A program made the position numbers and the translations under genes. A DNA stretch of 64,000 nt from Bacteroidia bacterium (GTDB taxonomy: Bacteria; Bacteroidota; Bacteroidia; J057): positions 4,898,001 to 4,962,000 of the forward strand of contig JAWPMV010000001.1 in assembly GCA_033391075.1 (NCBI GenBank). Reading direction: 5' to 3'. The notes below the pieces were generated by a model. It was not told where the DNA came from and did no database searches. It was given only the letters and a program-made list of their open reading frames with translations. This document shows, piece by piece, positions 54,130-62,871 of the stretch; the stretch's first letter is position 1, and every line of letters starts with the position of its first letter.

Positions 54130-54360
54130 TCCTGTCATTCCGAGCCCCATCGAGGAACCTCATTCCTCTGCCACCTCCTTTTCTGGATCATTAATGGGTT
54201 GGGGAATGCCGTAGGCCCTTCGCAAGCTTAGGCTGACACGCGATGTGAGGCTTTATTATTCAATATATCCTGTCATCCCGGAAGCTATTAGCTATCCGGG
54301 ACCTCTAGCAAACATGATATAGCCAGAGATCCCGCCTCTTGAAGTAAGGCCGGGATGACA
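54130..54360. repeat. Dispersed intergenic repeat, two copies
   Basis: The 329-base gap before the thiolase gene holds a first partial copy (54132-54160; TGTCATTCCGAGCCCCATCGAGGAACCT) and a second full palindromic copy (54270-54360). The second has TGTCATCCCGG at the left, GGGACCTCTAGC and GCCAGAGATCCCG inside, and GGCCGGGATGACA at the right. No gene is visible here. Confidence 0.8.
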
Positions 54361-54431
54361 GCCTACTGCCAGCCCTCCTAGCAAGTCCTCCTACTTTTTT
54401 TTAAATTCCCGAATAATCCAAATAGATCAGC

Positions 54432-55709
54432 ATGAAAAAAGTTGTTGTCATAGACGGATGCCGTACGCCTTTTCTGCGTTCGGGGACCGATTATATGGAC
54501 CTATTGAGTTACCAACTCGGGGGCTTCGCTATCAAAGGACTACTCACAAAGACAGGAATTGAACCTGATAAAGTAGATAAGGTCATCATGGGAAATGTCA
54601 TTTCCAATGTCAAGACTCCCAATGTGGCCCGAGAAGCTGCACTCACTGCAGGCATTCCCAATACCACTCCCTGCCGAACCGTATCACAAGCCTGTATTTC
54701 TGCGAATCGGGCCATCTCTGATGGTGTGATGGAAATCATGACAGGTCAGGCAGATATCGTCATTGCAGGTGGGATCGACCATACTTCGGATACACCGATC
54801 CAGTTCCCCCGAAAAATGCGTAAAAAGCTATTCAAGGCCCAACGCATCAAAACCCTGGGCGACAACCTGAAATTTCTCACTTCTCTTAGGTTTTCAGATT
54901 TTGTACCCGAAAGGCCTCAGGTGGCAGAGTACACCACCAATCGAGTCATGGGACAGGATTGTGATATCATGGCAGCCCGATTTAAGGTGAGTCGAGAAGA
55001 ACAGGACGAATTTGCCGTTCGCTCTCATCAATTGGCTGCCAAAGCCCATGAGGACGGACACCTGCCTGAAGAAATGGTTGAAGTACAACTGCCCCCGAAA
55101 TTCAAAGCCATTGATCGCGACAATGGGATCAGGGGAAATAGTACAATTGAAAAAGTAGCCAGACTCCGACCTGCTTTCGATAAGAAGTTTGGTACCCTGA
55201 CTGCTGCAAATTCCTCTTTCCTAACCGATGGAGCTGCGGCCTGCTTATTGATGTCTGAGGAAAAGGCCAAAGAACTGGGATTTACTCCCAAAGCCGAAGT
55301 AGTAGATTTCGTATTTACCGGTCAGAGCCTGGATGACGAACTTTTGCTTGGCCCTACCTATGCAGTCTCCGAATTGTTGAAGCGAAACAAAATGAAGTTC
55401 GAGGATTTTGATGTCATCGAATTTCATGAAGCTTTTGCCGGCCAGATTCTTTCCAATATAAGAGCCTTGGCGGATGACGAATTTGCCAAAGAGCATCTGG
55501 ATAGGGAAGAAGCTGTGGGAGAAGTTCCTATGGAGAAATTTAATCTCTGGGGTGGCTCTCTCTCGATCGGCCATCCTTTCGGAGCAACCGGTGCACGCCT
55601 TGTTACTACTACTTCTAATAGATTGCAAAAAGAAGGAGGAACCTATGGGCTCTTAGCGGCATGTGCTGCGGGTGCTCACGGCCACGCCATGATCCTCAAA
55701 CGCATCTAG
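54432..55709 (+). CDS. fadI: Acetyl-CoA acyltransferase (beta-oxidation thiolase)
   Basis: The 425-residue thiolase has the nucleophile Cys88 in SQACISANRAISDG, the EFHEAFAGQ motif (near 337), GGSLSIGHPFGATGARL (catalytic His near 383) and the C-terminal Cys in LLAACAAGAHGHAM. It should cleave 3-ketoacyl-CoA with CoA, the last step of fatty acid beta-oxidation. It lies 22 bases upstream of a multifunctional enoyl-CoA hydratase/3-hydroxyacyl-CoA dehydrogenase gene, so the two encode the subunits of a FadI/FadJ-like (trifunctional-protein-type) complex. It acts in the cytoplasm. Confidence 0.94.
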   Translation: MKKVVVIDGCRTPFLRSGTDYMDLLSYQLGGFAIKGLLTKTGIEPDKVDKVIMGNVISNVKTPNVAREAALTAGIPNTTPCRTVSQACISANRAISDGVMEIMTGQADIVIAGGIDHTSDTPIQFPRKMRKKLFKAQRIKTLGDNLKFLTSLRFSDFVPERPQVAEYTTNRVMGQDCDIMAARFKVSREEQDEFAVRSHQLAAKAHEDGHLPEEMVEVQLPPKFKAIDRDNGIRGNSTIEKVARLRPAFDKKFGTLTAANSSFLTDGAAACLLMSEEKAKELGFTPKAEVVDFVFTGQSLDDELLLGPTYAVSELLKRNKMKFEDFDVIEFHEAFAGQILSNIRALADDEFAKEHLDREEAVGEVPMEKFNLWGGSLSIGHPFGATGARLVTTTSNRLQKEGGTYGLLAACAAGAHGHAMILKRI

Positions 55710-55731
55710 TCCTTGCTTTAATCAGAACCAC

Positions 55732-57846
55732 ATGAAATTTGAAGATTTTATCAGCATAGAGATTCAAGATGAAGTTGCCATCATATGGCTGGATCATCAA
55801 TTGGAAAGTATGAACATCGTCTCTCCCGAGGTCATACAGATATTTGGACAACTACAAGGAAAACTCGAAGCTCTGGATGGAGTTAAAGCTCACGTTTTGA
55901 TCAGTCGCAAGTCGGATTTTGTTGCCGGAGCCGACATCAAATCTTTCTCTATTGAGAAAGAAGGAGACTTCCGTCCCTTCCAGGCAGAAGGACATAAATC
56001 GCTGGACTGGATCGAGAACTATCATAAGCCTACTATAGCAGCTATCAATGGTGCCTGCCTGGGATTGGGTCTGGAAATGGCACTCGCTAGTCATGCCCGT
56101 ATAGCCAGTCGTTCTTCTCGCACCAAATTGGGCGTACCTGAGGTTCAGTTAGGGATATTGCCTGGAGGAGGAGGAACCCAAAGATTGCCTAGATTAATTG
56201 GGATTCAGAAAGGGCTGGATATGGCGCTTACGGGGAAAAATATTGATCCCTATCGCGCCAGGAAGTGGGGATTGGTAGATGAACTAACAGATGAGGGTAA
56301 GCTCCTGCAAGCGGCTATAAAGATGGCGAAGCGTTACGCAAAAAAGCCCATCGAACGCAAGTCCAGACTTTCATTCACCGAAAAAATCCTCGAAAGCTCA
56401 CTAGGGAGAGGCATTCTTTTTAGTCAGGCTAAAAAGATGGCACTCAAACAATCTCAGGGGAATTATCCTGCTATACCCGCTATTATCGATTGTGTAGAAA
56501 CCGGCTATAAAAAAGGCCTCAAAGCCGGCTATGAAAAAGAGTTGGAACACTTTGAGCGCTTAATGCTGACTCCGGAAAGTGCAGCCTTACGCTCGCTATT
56601 TTTCCTCACTACCGACAACAAAAAGAATCCTTATCAGGGAGCACGGGAAGTCGATACCCTGGCCATGATAGGAGCGGGATTTATGGGAGCAGGTATCGCA
56701 GAAATTACCGTTAAAAACGGAATCAATGTTCTCCTCAAAGACATCAAGCAGGAAATGATCAATGATGCCTTTAAGCAAATCTGGAAAGGCATCAAAAAAC
56801 GAGTCAAATTCAAATCTATCAGCAAGAATGAGGGAGAAATTCAAATGAATCGCCTGAGCGGTCAGTTGACCTATGAGAATTTCGAACATGCAGATATTGT
56901 GATAGAAGCTGTATTGGAAAAGATGTCTCTGAAGAAAATTATCATCGATGATATTCAGAAGCATGGCAAAGAAGAAGTCATCATTGCTACCAATACCTCT
57001 TCTCTTTCTGTAGTAGAAATGGCTTCACATGCCAAAAAGCCGGAAAACGTCATCGGCATGCATTATTTCTCTCCGGTTCCCAAAATGCCTTTGCTGGAGA
57101 TTGTGAAGACAGATAAAACGGCGGAAGATGTACTGGCCACTTGTTATGCGATAGGTTTGAAGCAAGGAAAAACCTGTATAGTCGTCAATGACGGTCCTTT
57201 ATTCTATGTCAATCGGATTCTGGCTCCCTATACCAATGAATGTTTGTTGATGCTGGAAGAAGGAATAGCCATAGAAGATGTGGATAGAGCACTCAAAAAG
57301 AAAGGATTCCCGGTAGGACCTATTACAGTTTTAGATCAGGTAGGATTGGATATTGCAGCTCATGTCACGGAAAGCTCCAGAGCATTCATCCAAGATCGAC
57401 CCGGCTTCGAAATATCTGAATCTGTTATCAAAATGGTGGCAGATGGCAGATTGGGTCGCAAGAATAAACAGGGCTTTTTCAAATACAATGAAAAGGGCAA
57501 GAAGCAGGGAGTTGATCCGGCAGCATATGCCTACTTCAAAGGCAATGGAAAACAAAGCCTGGATCGAAAAGAGGTTCAGGATAGAGCTTTGATGCTTATG
57601 CTCAATGAAGCTGTGCTTTGTTTGGAAGAAGGCATTATATCCGAACCAAAAGATGGAGATTTAGGAGCCGTTTTCGGTATTGGTTTCCCTCCTTTCACCG
57701 GAGGGCCGTTTAGAGCGATGGATCATTGGGGAATAAAAGAAGTGGTAGATACTATGAAATCACTTGAAGCCAAATACGGAGCACGTTTTAGTCCTGCGAA
57801 AACTTTGGTGGAGATGGCCGAGAAGGGAAGCTCGTTTCATGGGTAG
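55732..57846 (+). CDS. fadJ: Fatty acid oxidation multifunctional enzyme (enoyl-CoA hydratase/3-hydroxyacyl-CoA dehydrogenase)
   Basis: The 704-residue enzyme has an N-terminal crotonase domain (1-190; GADIKSF, NGACLGLGLEMALASHARIA, LGVPEVQLGILPGGGGTQRLP with both catalytic-site Glu regions), a linker, and an NAD-binding 3-hydroxyacyl-CoA dehydrogenase domain (about 303-490; MIGAGFMGAGIAEITVKNG, NTSSLSVVEMA, GMHYFSPVPKMPLLEIV with the catalytic His). Two C-terminal helical domains (about 490-700; VNDGPLFYVNRILAPYTNE) follow. It carries out hydration and NAD-dependent oxidation in beta-oxidation and pairs with the thiolase encoded upstream. Confidence 0.96.
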   Translation: MKFEDFISIEIQDEVAIIWLDHQLESMNIVSPEVIQIFGQLQGKLEALDGVKAHVLISRKSDFVAGADIKSFSIEKEGDFRPFQAEGHKSLDWIENYHKPTIAAINGACLGLGLEMALASHARIASRSSRTKLGVPEVQLGILPGGGGTQRLPRLIGIQKGLDMALTGKNIDPYRARKWGLVDELTDEGKLLQAAIKMAKRYAKKPIERKSRLSFTEKILESSLGRGILFSQAKKMALKQSQGNYPAIPAIIDCVETGYKKGLKAGYEKELEHFERLMLTPESAALRSLFFLTTDNKKNPYQGAREVDTLAMIGAGFMGAGIAEITVKNGINVLLKDIKQEMINDAFKQIWKGIKKRVKFKSISKNEGEIQMNRLSGQLTYENFEHADIVIEAVLEKMSLKKIIIDDIQKHGKEEVIIATNTSSLSVVEMASHAKKPENVIGMHYFSPVPKMPLLEIVKTDKTAEDVLATCYAIGLKQGKTCIVVNDGPLFYVNRILAPYTNECLLMLEEGIAIEDVDRALKKKGFPVGPITVLDQVGLDIAAHVTESSRAFIQDRPGFEISESVIKMVADGRLGRKNKQGFFKYNEKGKKQGVDPAAYAYFKGNGKQSLDRKEVQDRALMLMLNEAVLCLEEGIISEPKDGDLGAVFGIGFPPFTGGPFRAMDHWGIKEVVDTMKSLEAKYGARFSPAKTLVEMAEKGSSFHG

Positions 57847-57862
57847 GGCTTAATCAAATGAG

Positions 57863-57964
57863 TTGTCATCCCGAGCGAAGTCGAGGGACCTTGTATTTGG
57901 AGAGCTATAAATAATACACGATCTCTCAGCGCGCGCCCCAACGCACATCCAAACTTCGAGATGA
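57863..57964. repeat. Dispersed intergenic repeat between convergent genes
   Basis: TTGTCATCCCGAGCGAAGTC (57863-57882) followed by GAGGGACCT, then GATCTCTCAGC (57920-57930) and CTTCGAGATGA (57954-57964), resemble blocks in the copies at 51043 and 54130. Together with GCGCGCGC runs the unit can fold into a long imperfect hairpin. Confidence 0.7.
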
Positions 57965-57982
57965 GCGCGCGAATTTTTAATT

Positions 57983-58018
57983 AAAAAATCGCAGAGAAAG
58001 CAATGCTTCCCCTGCGAT
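57983..58018 (-). terminator. Terminator of the 1378-residue T9SS protein gene
   Basis: On the minus strand ATCGCAGGGGAAGC and GCTTTCTCTGCGAT pair imperfectly around ATT and are followed by TTTTTT, about 30 bases past the stop codon at 58051. A near-copy of this hairpin follows the paralogous gene at 62872. Confidence 0.82.
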
Positions 58019-58050
58019 AGCGCATATTTACTCTCAATTTAGTTTAACTA

Positions 58051-61000
58051 TCACCTGGCGAGCATGAATTTGCTTGTGTAGAGACTGTTATCAACTTGAA
58101 TAATTAGCTGATATGCGCCAGAGGCCCAATTCTGTGTTTGCAGGCTCATACTTGCCTGATTTTCGTCTAAGCTTGACTGATAAATGAGTTGCCCTTTCAG
58201 GTCGAATACCTGAAGTTCCCCCCTTGTAAAGGACCGCAGCAATTCGATAGTTAGCCGATCTGAAGCGGGATTAGGGTAAAGGCTTATTCCTTGAGCGAAA
58301 GGAGTAACATTGACTTCCAGGACTTTTGAATATTCATAGTTGCCATCGAAATCTATTTGCTTTAATCGATAGTAATTGCTTCCTGGCTGAGGCTCGAGAT
58401 GTCTGAACTCATAAGTATTTACTTCATCTGAAGTCCCAACACCTGAGACAAAGCCAATCTTTCCCCAAAGACTTCCTTCACTACTATGTTCAATCTCAAA
58501 TCCATCATTGTTGAGCTCGAATGCAGTGGCCCAATTCAAAAGAGTTGATTGTCCTAATACCTCAGCCTTAAACTCTAAGAACTCAACAGGAAAGATCGTT
58601 GGATCAAAGAGAAGAGATACCTCTCCGGGAATAGAATAATCGAGCCCCCATCCAGCTGGAAGAAGCGGATCGATTGTATTAAAGGTGCCCGTGATTGTTG
58701 TTGCTGTGAGAAAGGTAATACGGTCTCCCGTAGTGGGCACATAATTAATGACGGGCTTTAGGGTTCCTCCTGTACCTGAACCCAGGTTTGCAATTCCCCC
58801 TACATCCAGCCAATCATAATCTACTCCCTGCCTTGTCCCATCTATCTCAATCTCGAGGGTGGCATTTATAATATTCAGATCGCCGTCTGTTGTAACTATG
58901 CCAGGAGAGGATCCGGGGGAGAGAAGTCCTGTTATGGAAGTAACATTTGCAATCTCCCCTTCTATTTGCAGTATACTTCCCGGATTGGTATTAAATCTAT
59001 TATTACCTCTTATGGCAGATGAGCCTGTATTTGATACCTTAATTATTCCATTTGTAAAGTTGAAAATCGAATTATTACTGACTCCGACTCCCGGAATCGT
59101 ATTTCCGCTTCCTCCAACTTCCAAATAAGAGTTAAAATCATAGAAAAAGGTCCCTGAATTATGCTGCAATCCATTTAGGGCATTATCTATATACACCTCT
59201 GTCCCCCTGATTTCCGTATAGGCGCCATTAGACAAGAGTATCGCAGATCCATTAATCGAGTTTGTTCCCAGGGCTCCAATACGAACAATAATCTGAACAG
59301 TCGATGAGGTTATGCCTTTGAACTGTAATTGTCCGAAATTTGAACTGATCCCATGAGAATTGGTGTTATCTATGAGTAATGTAGGGTCCAGATCTGTTGT
59401 TCCTGAACCATTATCATTTATGGTAAAATTCCCCTGCCCTTCAAGTCTTATTCCAGCATCTCCTATCGGCCCACTTTGACCGATGAGTACATCGCCTCTA
59501 CTGAGAAAATCTGCAGACCTTGAAGCCAGGATAATACCATAGCTGCCAGTATTGTCTACAGAGAAGGTTCCATTGTTGGTCAATCTTCCATCAATATCTG
59601 CCCCTATTCCACTCGCACCATCCAAGGCTAGAGATCCTCCAAAATCGATGGTTAATCGGGTATCCGTTTCCATGACCAAAGACTTTCCCTCAGCTACAAT
59701 TCCATTCGCAATGACAGGATAGCTGGTTGAAGTTGGTATGATAATATCATCTGATGTTGTGGGTACTCTTACTGGCAACCAATTACAAGGGTTTTCCCAG
59801 GCAGTAGTACTTTCGCCCGTCCAGGTAAGCTTTCCTCGATTCGGGATAACTGGGCTATAAGAATAGGGGTTATATTCAATATCGATCAGATGCGTACATC
59901 CATTTCCTGATATCTTGAAATAGATATTTTCTTGATTTGTGGGAAAGTTGGTCAGGTCAAAGTTGAAGCTGTTGGTGGCTGCATCATAGGTCCCGACGGC
60001 TGTACTCAGACTTTCCTCCAAATACCAAGTGGTTCCATTGCTTAGGGGATCGAAGTCATTGGCAGCTCCTTCTTCAAATACAGGACTCAGCGCACAAACT
60101 CCGCTAGCTAGGACATGGATCAACAGGTCATTGTTGGTTAGGCCCGGAATGGGGTTTACTAACCCATATTGCAAAATGCCATTGTTTACAAGGCCCCCAG
60201 ATACCGTATGCGGATTGCTGGTCTTAAGCATCAGGTATCCTTCATTGAGAAAGCTCCCGCCTGACTTATTGATGCGATCATATAATTTCATGCTCGCACA
60301 AGCTTCATTATTTACGGTACTACTACTAGCATCAATCGAGGCCCCACCTACATTATCAACTCTGACTTTTCCGTCTCCTTTATTGGTAAAAGCAGCTCCG
60401 GCAACAATGCTTATTCCTGCATTGGTAATATTTCCGCCATTCTGCCCAATTATTAATTCTCCTGAACCCTGATTGTCAACATCTCCAGTCATGAACAATC
60501 CGTTATCTCCACAATTATCAATTTTTATGGTCCCCTCATTCGTTATTCCACCTGTAAACGCAACCATACTGATTCCATTTCCACCGACATTACCTATCCC
60601 TTGTCCAATCAATATTTCTCCATTCGCCCGATTGTTGACCTTCGGACCTCCCAATTCCATTGCAATAGCTGCAGAGCCTACCTTGTCTATTTTTATTTGT
60701 CCATCCGTATTATTGAAGACGGTATTGTTGTTTCGCACAAAAATCCCTGTTCCGGGAATGCTTCCTACCCCTTGCCCTATCTCAATGATGCCTCCTCCCA
60801 GATTATTAAATGAGCCCAGATCTTCGACTCTAATAGCTATCTTATCCAAAGCCGAACTCCCCGCTTGTGCACCCACAAAATTTATCCTGATTCTTCCTCC
60901 ATCATTGACAAAGGCAGAACCATTATCATCATTTATTATGCCTGACAATCCAATCTGAATTTCGCCTATCGTGATGGTACCCGTATTGGTGAAATCGGCG

Positions 61001-62187
61001 GTTTGCATGTTGCGGATTCCATTGTCAAGTACGTTCTTGATATTTACAGTCCCATTATTAATGAAATCAACATCATCATTTGTTCCGCTCAGTCTTTCGT
61101 TTCGGATTCCGTCAAGATCAACGGGCTTGGAACTGGCTCCCAGGTTGATGGTTCCATTGTTGGTGAAATCATCATAATTATAAATCCCGTGTCCATCTGC
61201 ATTGACAATCGTAATGATAGCACTGCCTCCTACGGTAGTCGTTACACGATTATACAAAGCATGGCTAGTTGTGTTTTCTATATTGAGCTTTCCACTGACG
61301 ATGAGGTCATCTTCATTTAGCAAGCCCATACCAGGGAGCTTATTACTGCTTCCCCCAATGTTTAAGGTTCCTCTACTTTGGATTCGGAATAAAGGAGATG
61401 CGGTTAAAATAAAGCGGTGAACAACTCCTGGATTTGTGCCGCCCGCATCTAGTACATTTACCGTTCCATCTTCAAGTTCAAAACTCGCTGCATTCAGGAT
61501 GCCTGCTGTATCAATAGAAGTAGAACTGGCTGTCCCGATATTTACGGTCGTACGTGAGGTGAACAAACCTGAATTTACTTCATCAAATTTTAAACTACCC
61601 CCAAAATTATAGATTCCATTATTCGCTGTATTGTCTATGTTAAGTAAGGTAAGCCCTCTAAAATCTCCGTCATTGATATCTTCGACATTCAGGCTACCTT
61701 TTTGTATATAGATTCCATGTGCACCGATGTTTCCACTATTTCCTATATAGGTCTTTGATCTGAGCAGTACATTAGCTGCATTGTCGTTAATGTGGATACC
61801 ATCCCCACCCACATTGTTGATATAGAGGTCTCCTTTATTGGTAAAGTTTCCTAATATATACATCCCATCTCCACCTGCTCCACTGATATTTAAGGTGCCT
61901 CCAATGACGATTTCCAAACTGGCTCCACTCTGGATGGTAACAGATTTAGCGCTGCGTGTATCCCCGATTTCAGGATAGCGGCCTGAGCCTACAGTAGGGA
62001 TAACGACATCATCAGTGGCTCCGGGAACTGCATTACCCGACCAGTTTGAAGCTCTTTCCCATAGTTCGTCTGTGGTTCCGAGCCAGGTTCTTGTTGCAGC
62101 TTCAAGACCTGTCGGGAAGAAGAGCAAAAGACTCAGGCAAAAAGTAGAAAATAAACGTAGCGTGATTACAGATGTACAATGTTTCAT
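58051..62187 (-). CDS. Large repetitive T9SS surface protein (beta-helix-like)
   Basis: The 1378-residue protein has a signal peptide (about 1-30, ending LEAA) and two large copies of a module that starts with a W-x-G-x-T-x(2-4)-W-E-x(1-3)-N-W motif and a DD-(V/I)-(V/I)-IPT turn (TWLGTTDELWERASNWSG near 33, LTWTGESTTAWENPCNWLP near 787). Each module continues into many short Asn/Gly-rich repeats of the type N-x-G-T/x-I-x-I-x-N-x-G, typical of parallel beta-helices. The C-terminus has a fibronectin-like segment (FPVEFLEFKAEVLGQSTLLNW) and a T9SS sorting domain (ISLYPNPASDRLTIEL). It is probably a surface adhesin. The protein at 62872-64000 is a close paralogue. Confidence 0.88.
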   Translation of the reverse strand: MKHCTSVITLRLFSTFCLSLLLFFPTGLEAATRTWLGTTDELWERASNWSGNAVPGATDDVVIPTVGSGRYPEIGDTRSAKSVTIQSGASLEIVIGGTLNISGAGGDGMYILGNFTNKGDLYINNVGGDGIHINDNAANVLLRSKTYIGNSGNIGAHGIYIQKGSLNVEDINDGDFRGLTLLNIDNTANNGIYNFGGSLKFDEVNSGLFTSRTTVNIGTASSTSIDTAGILNAASFELEDGTVNVLDAGGTNPGVVHRFILTASPLFRIQSRGTLNIGGSSNKLPGMGLLNEDDLIVSGKLNIENTTSHALYNRVTTTVGGSAIITIVNADGHGIYNYDDFTNNGTINLGASSKPVDLDGIRNERLSGTNDDVDFINNGTVNIKNVLDNGIRNMQTADFTNTGTITIGEIQIGLSGIINDDNGSAFVNDGGRIRINFVGAQAGSSALDKIAIRVEDLGSFNNLGGGIIEIGQGVGSIPGTGIFVRNNNTVFNNTDGQIKIDKVGSAAIAMELGGPKVNNRANGEILIGQGIGNVGGNGISMVAFTGGITNEGTIKIDNCGDNGLFMTGDVDNQGSGELIIGQNGGNITNAGISIVAGAAFTNKGDGKVRVDNVGGASIDASSSTVNNEACASMKLYDRINKSGGSFLNEGYLMLKTSNPHTVSGGLVNNGILQYGLVNPIPGLTNNDLLIHVLASGVCALSPVFEEGAANDFDPLSNGTTWYLEESLSTAVGTYDAATNSFNFDLTNFPTNQENIYFKISGNGCTHLIDIEYNPYSYSPVIPNRGKLTWTGESTTAWENPCNWLPVRVPTTSDDIIIPTSTSYPVIANGIVAEGKSLVMETDTRLTIDFGGSLALDGASGIGADIDGRLTNNGTFSVDNTGSYGIILASRSADFLSRGDVLIGQSGPIGDAGIRLEGQGNFTINDNGSGTTDLDPTLLIDNTNSHGISSNFGQLQFKGITSSTVQIIVRIGALGTNSINGSAILLSNGAYTEIRGTEVYIDNALNGLQHNSGTFFYDFNSYLEVGGSGNTIPGVGVSNNSIFNFTNGIIKVSNTGSSAIRGNNRFNTNPGSILQIEGEIANVTSITGLLSPGSSPGIVTTDGDLNIINATLEIEIDGTRQGVDYDWLDVGGIANLGSGTGGTLKPVINYVPTTGDRITFLTATTITGTFNTIDPLLPAGWGLDYSIPGEVSLLFDPTIFPVEFLEFKAEVLGQSTLLNWATAFELNNDGFEIEHSSEGSLWGKIGFVSGVGTSDEVNTYEFRHLEPQPGSNYYRLKQIDFDGNYEYSKVLEVNVTPFAQGISLYPNPASDRLTIELLRSFTRGELQVFDLKGQLIYQSSLDENQASMSLQTQNWASGAYQLIIQVDNSLYTSKFMLAR

Positions 62188-62531
62188 TCTTGTATTGCTT
62201 TAATGGAAAACTCAATTTTTAATGATAGATAATTGTGGTTTCGAGATTGGCTCGCCTGCATAGCATTGAGCTTGAGGACTTTCTTCTTCTTTAAAAATTT
62301 GAGTTTGGATTGTAGTGGAAGCTGCAGGGTGGGATTGGCAGCAGAAGGTAAAATAAGGTCTGGGCCATTGGGGCAGGCCGGATGAAGGTTTAATGCAGTG
62401 GTTTTGAAAACAGAAAGGTAGGCTTGATGGATGATCCTATAATAGTCCTGGCTAAAAATGAAGCCTAAAAACTCCCGCCAGGAGGGAGAAATTCCTTCTT
62501 TTATGTATTCATTTTTAGGGTCTTTACGCAT
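62184..62531 (-). CDS. Hypothetical 115-residue protein coupled to the large T9SS gene
   Basis: I do not recognise this protein. The frame ends in an ATGA overlap with the start of the 1378-residue gene, and its codon choice looks like that of the neighbouring genes, which supports real coding. The N-terminal half is amphipathic (SPSWREFLGFIFSQDYYRII, HQAYLSVFKTTALN); the C-terminal half is basic (KLKFLKKKKVLKL) with no signal peptide. It may be a leader gene or a small regulator. Three phased direct repeats lie 70-135 bases upstream of its start. Confidence 0.55.
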   Translation of the reverse strand: MRKDPKNEYIKEGISPSWREFLGFIFSQDYYRIIHQAYLSVFKTTALNLHPACPNGPDLILPSAANPTLQLPLQSKLKFLKKKKVLKLNAMQASQSRNHNYLSLKIEFSIKAIQE

Positions 62532-62572
62532 CTGGTTTTGAGTAAGGTTCTTCTTGTTAAAGAAGCTTTACA

Positions 62573-62580
62573 CAAATTTG
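62573..62580 (-). promoter_or_regulatory. Possible -7 element before the 115-residue and T9SS genes
   Basis: CAAATTTG on the minus strand matches TAnnTTTG in seven of eight positions. Its -33 region would fall at the nearest of the three direct repeats (62601-62612), as expected for an activator-dependent promoter. Confidence 0.45.
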
Positions 62581-62600
62581 ATAAGGGAAAGCCCATAGCT

Positions 62601-62665
62601 CTTTACCTATTGATCTTATTTCTGTACCTATTGTTCCCAATTCCTGAGAAATCCTTTACCTATTG
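62601..62665 (-). promoter_or_regulatory. Three helically phased 12-bp direct repeats
   Basis: CTTTACCTATTG (62601-62612), CTGTACCTATTG (62622-62633) and CTTTACCTATTG (62654-62665) are direct repeats starting 21 and 32 bases apart, two and three turns of the helix. On the minus strand they read CAATAGGTAMAG, and two of the three extend to GAACAATAGGTAMAG. They lie just upstream of the likely promoter of the surface-protein operon and look like a tandem activator binding site. The rest of the 340-base gap is unremarkable. Confidence 0.6.
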
Positions 62666-62800
62666 TTCGGCCTCACATATTTAATTGCTGATAATCAATG
62701 ATTTACATGTTCATTAATATTTTCATGTTAGGCAAGCAAATAAAAGAGGAAAGGTTTGTGGATTTAAATATCCGAATCAAAGAATCGCAAGGAGTAAAAC

Positions 62801-62834
62801 AAAAAACCGCAGAGAAAGCTAAGCTTCCCCCGCG
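62801..62834 (-). terminator. Terminator of the truncated T9SS paralogue
   Basis: On the minus strand CGCGGGGGAAGCTTAGC and the following CTTTCTCTGCGG form a hairpin ending in TTTTTTG, about 40 bases past the stop codon at 62872. Sequence and position mirror the terminator at 57983-58018. Confidence 0.8.
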
Positions 62835-62871
62835 ATTACGCACATAAAAATCTCAATTCACATAAATTTGC

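Noticed and set aside
62601-62665. Classic LytTR binding site
   Set aside because: The 21-bp spacing fits, but the repeat bases do not match the LytTR consensus, so the regulator is left open.
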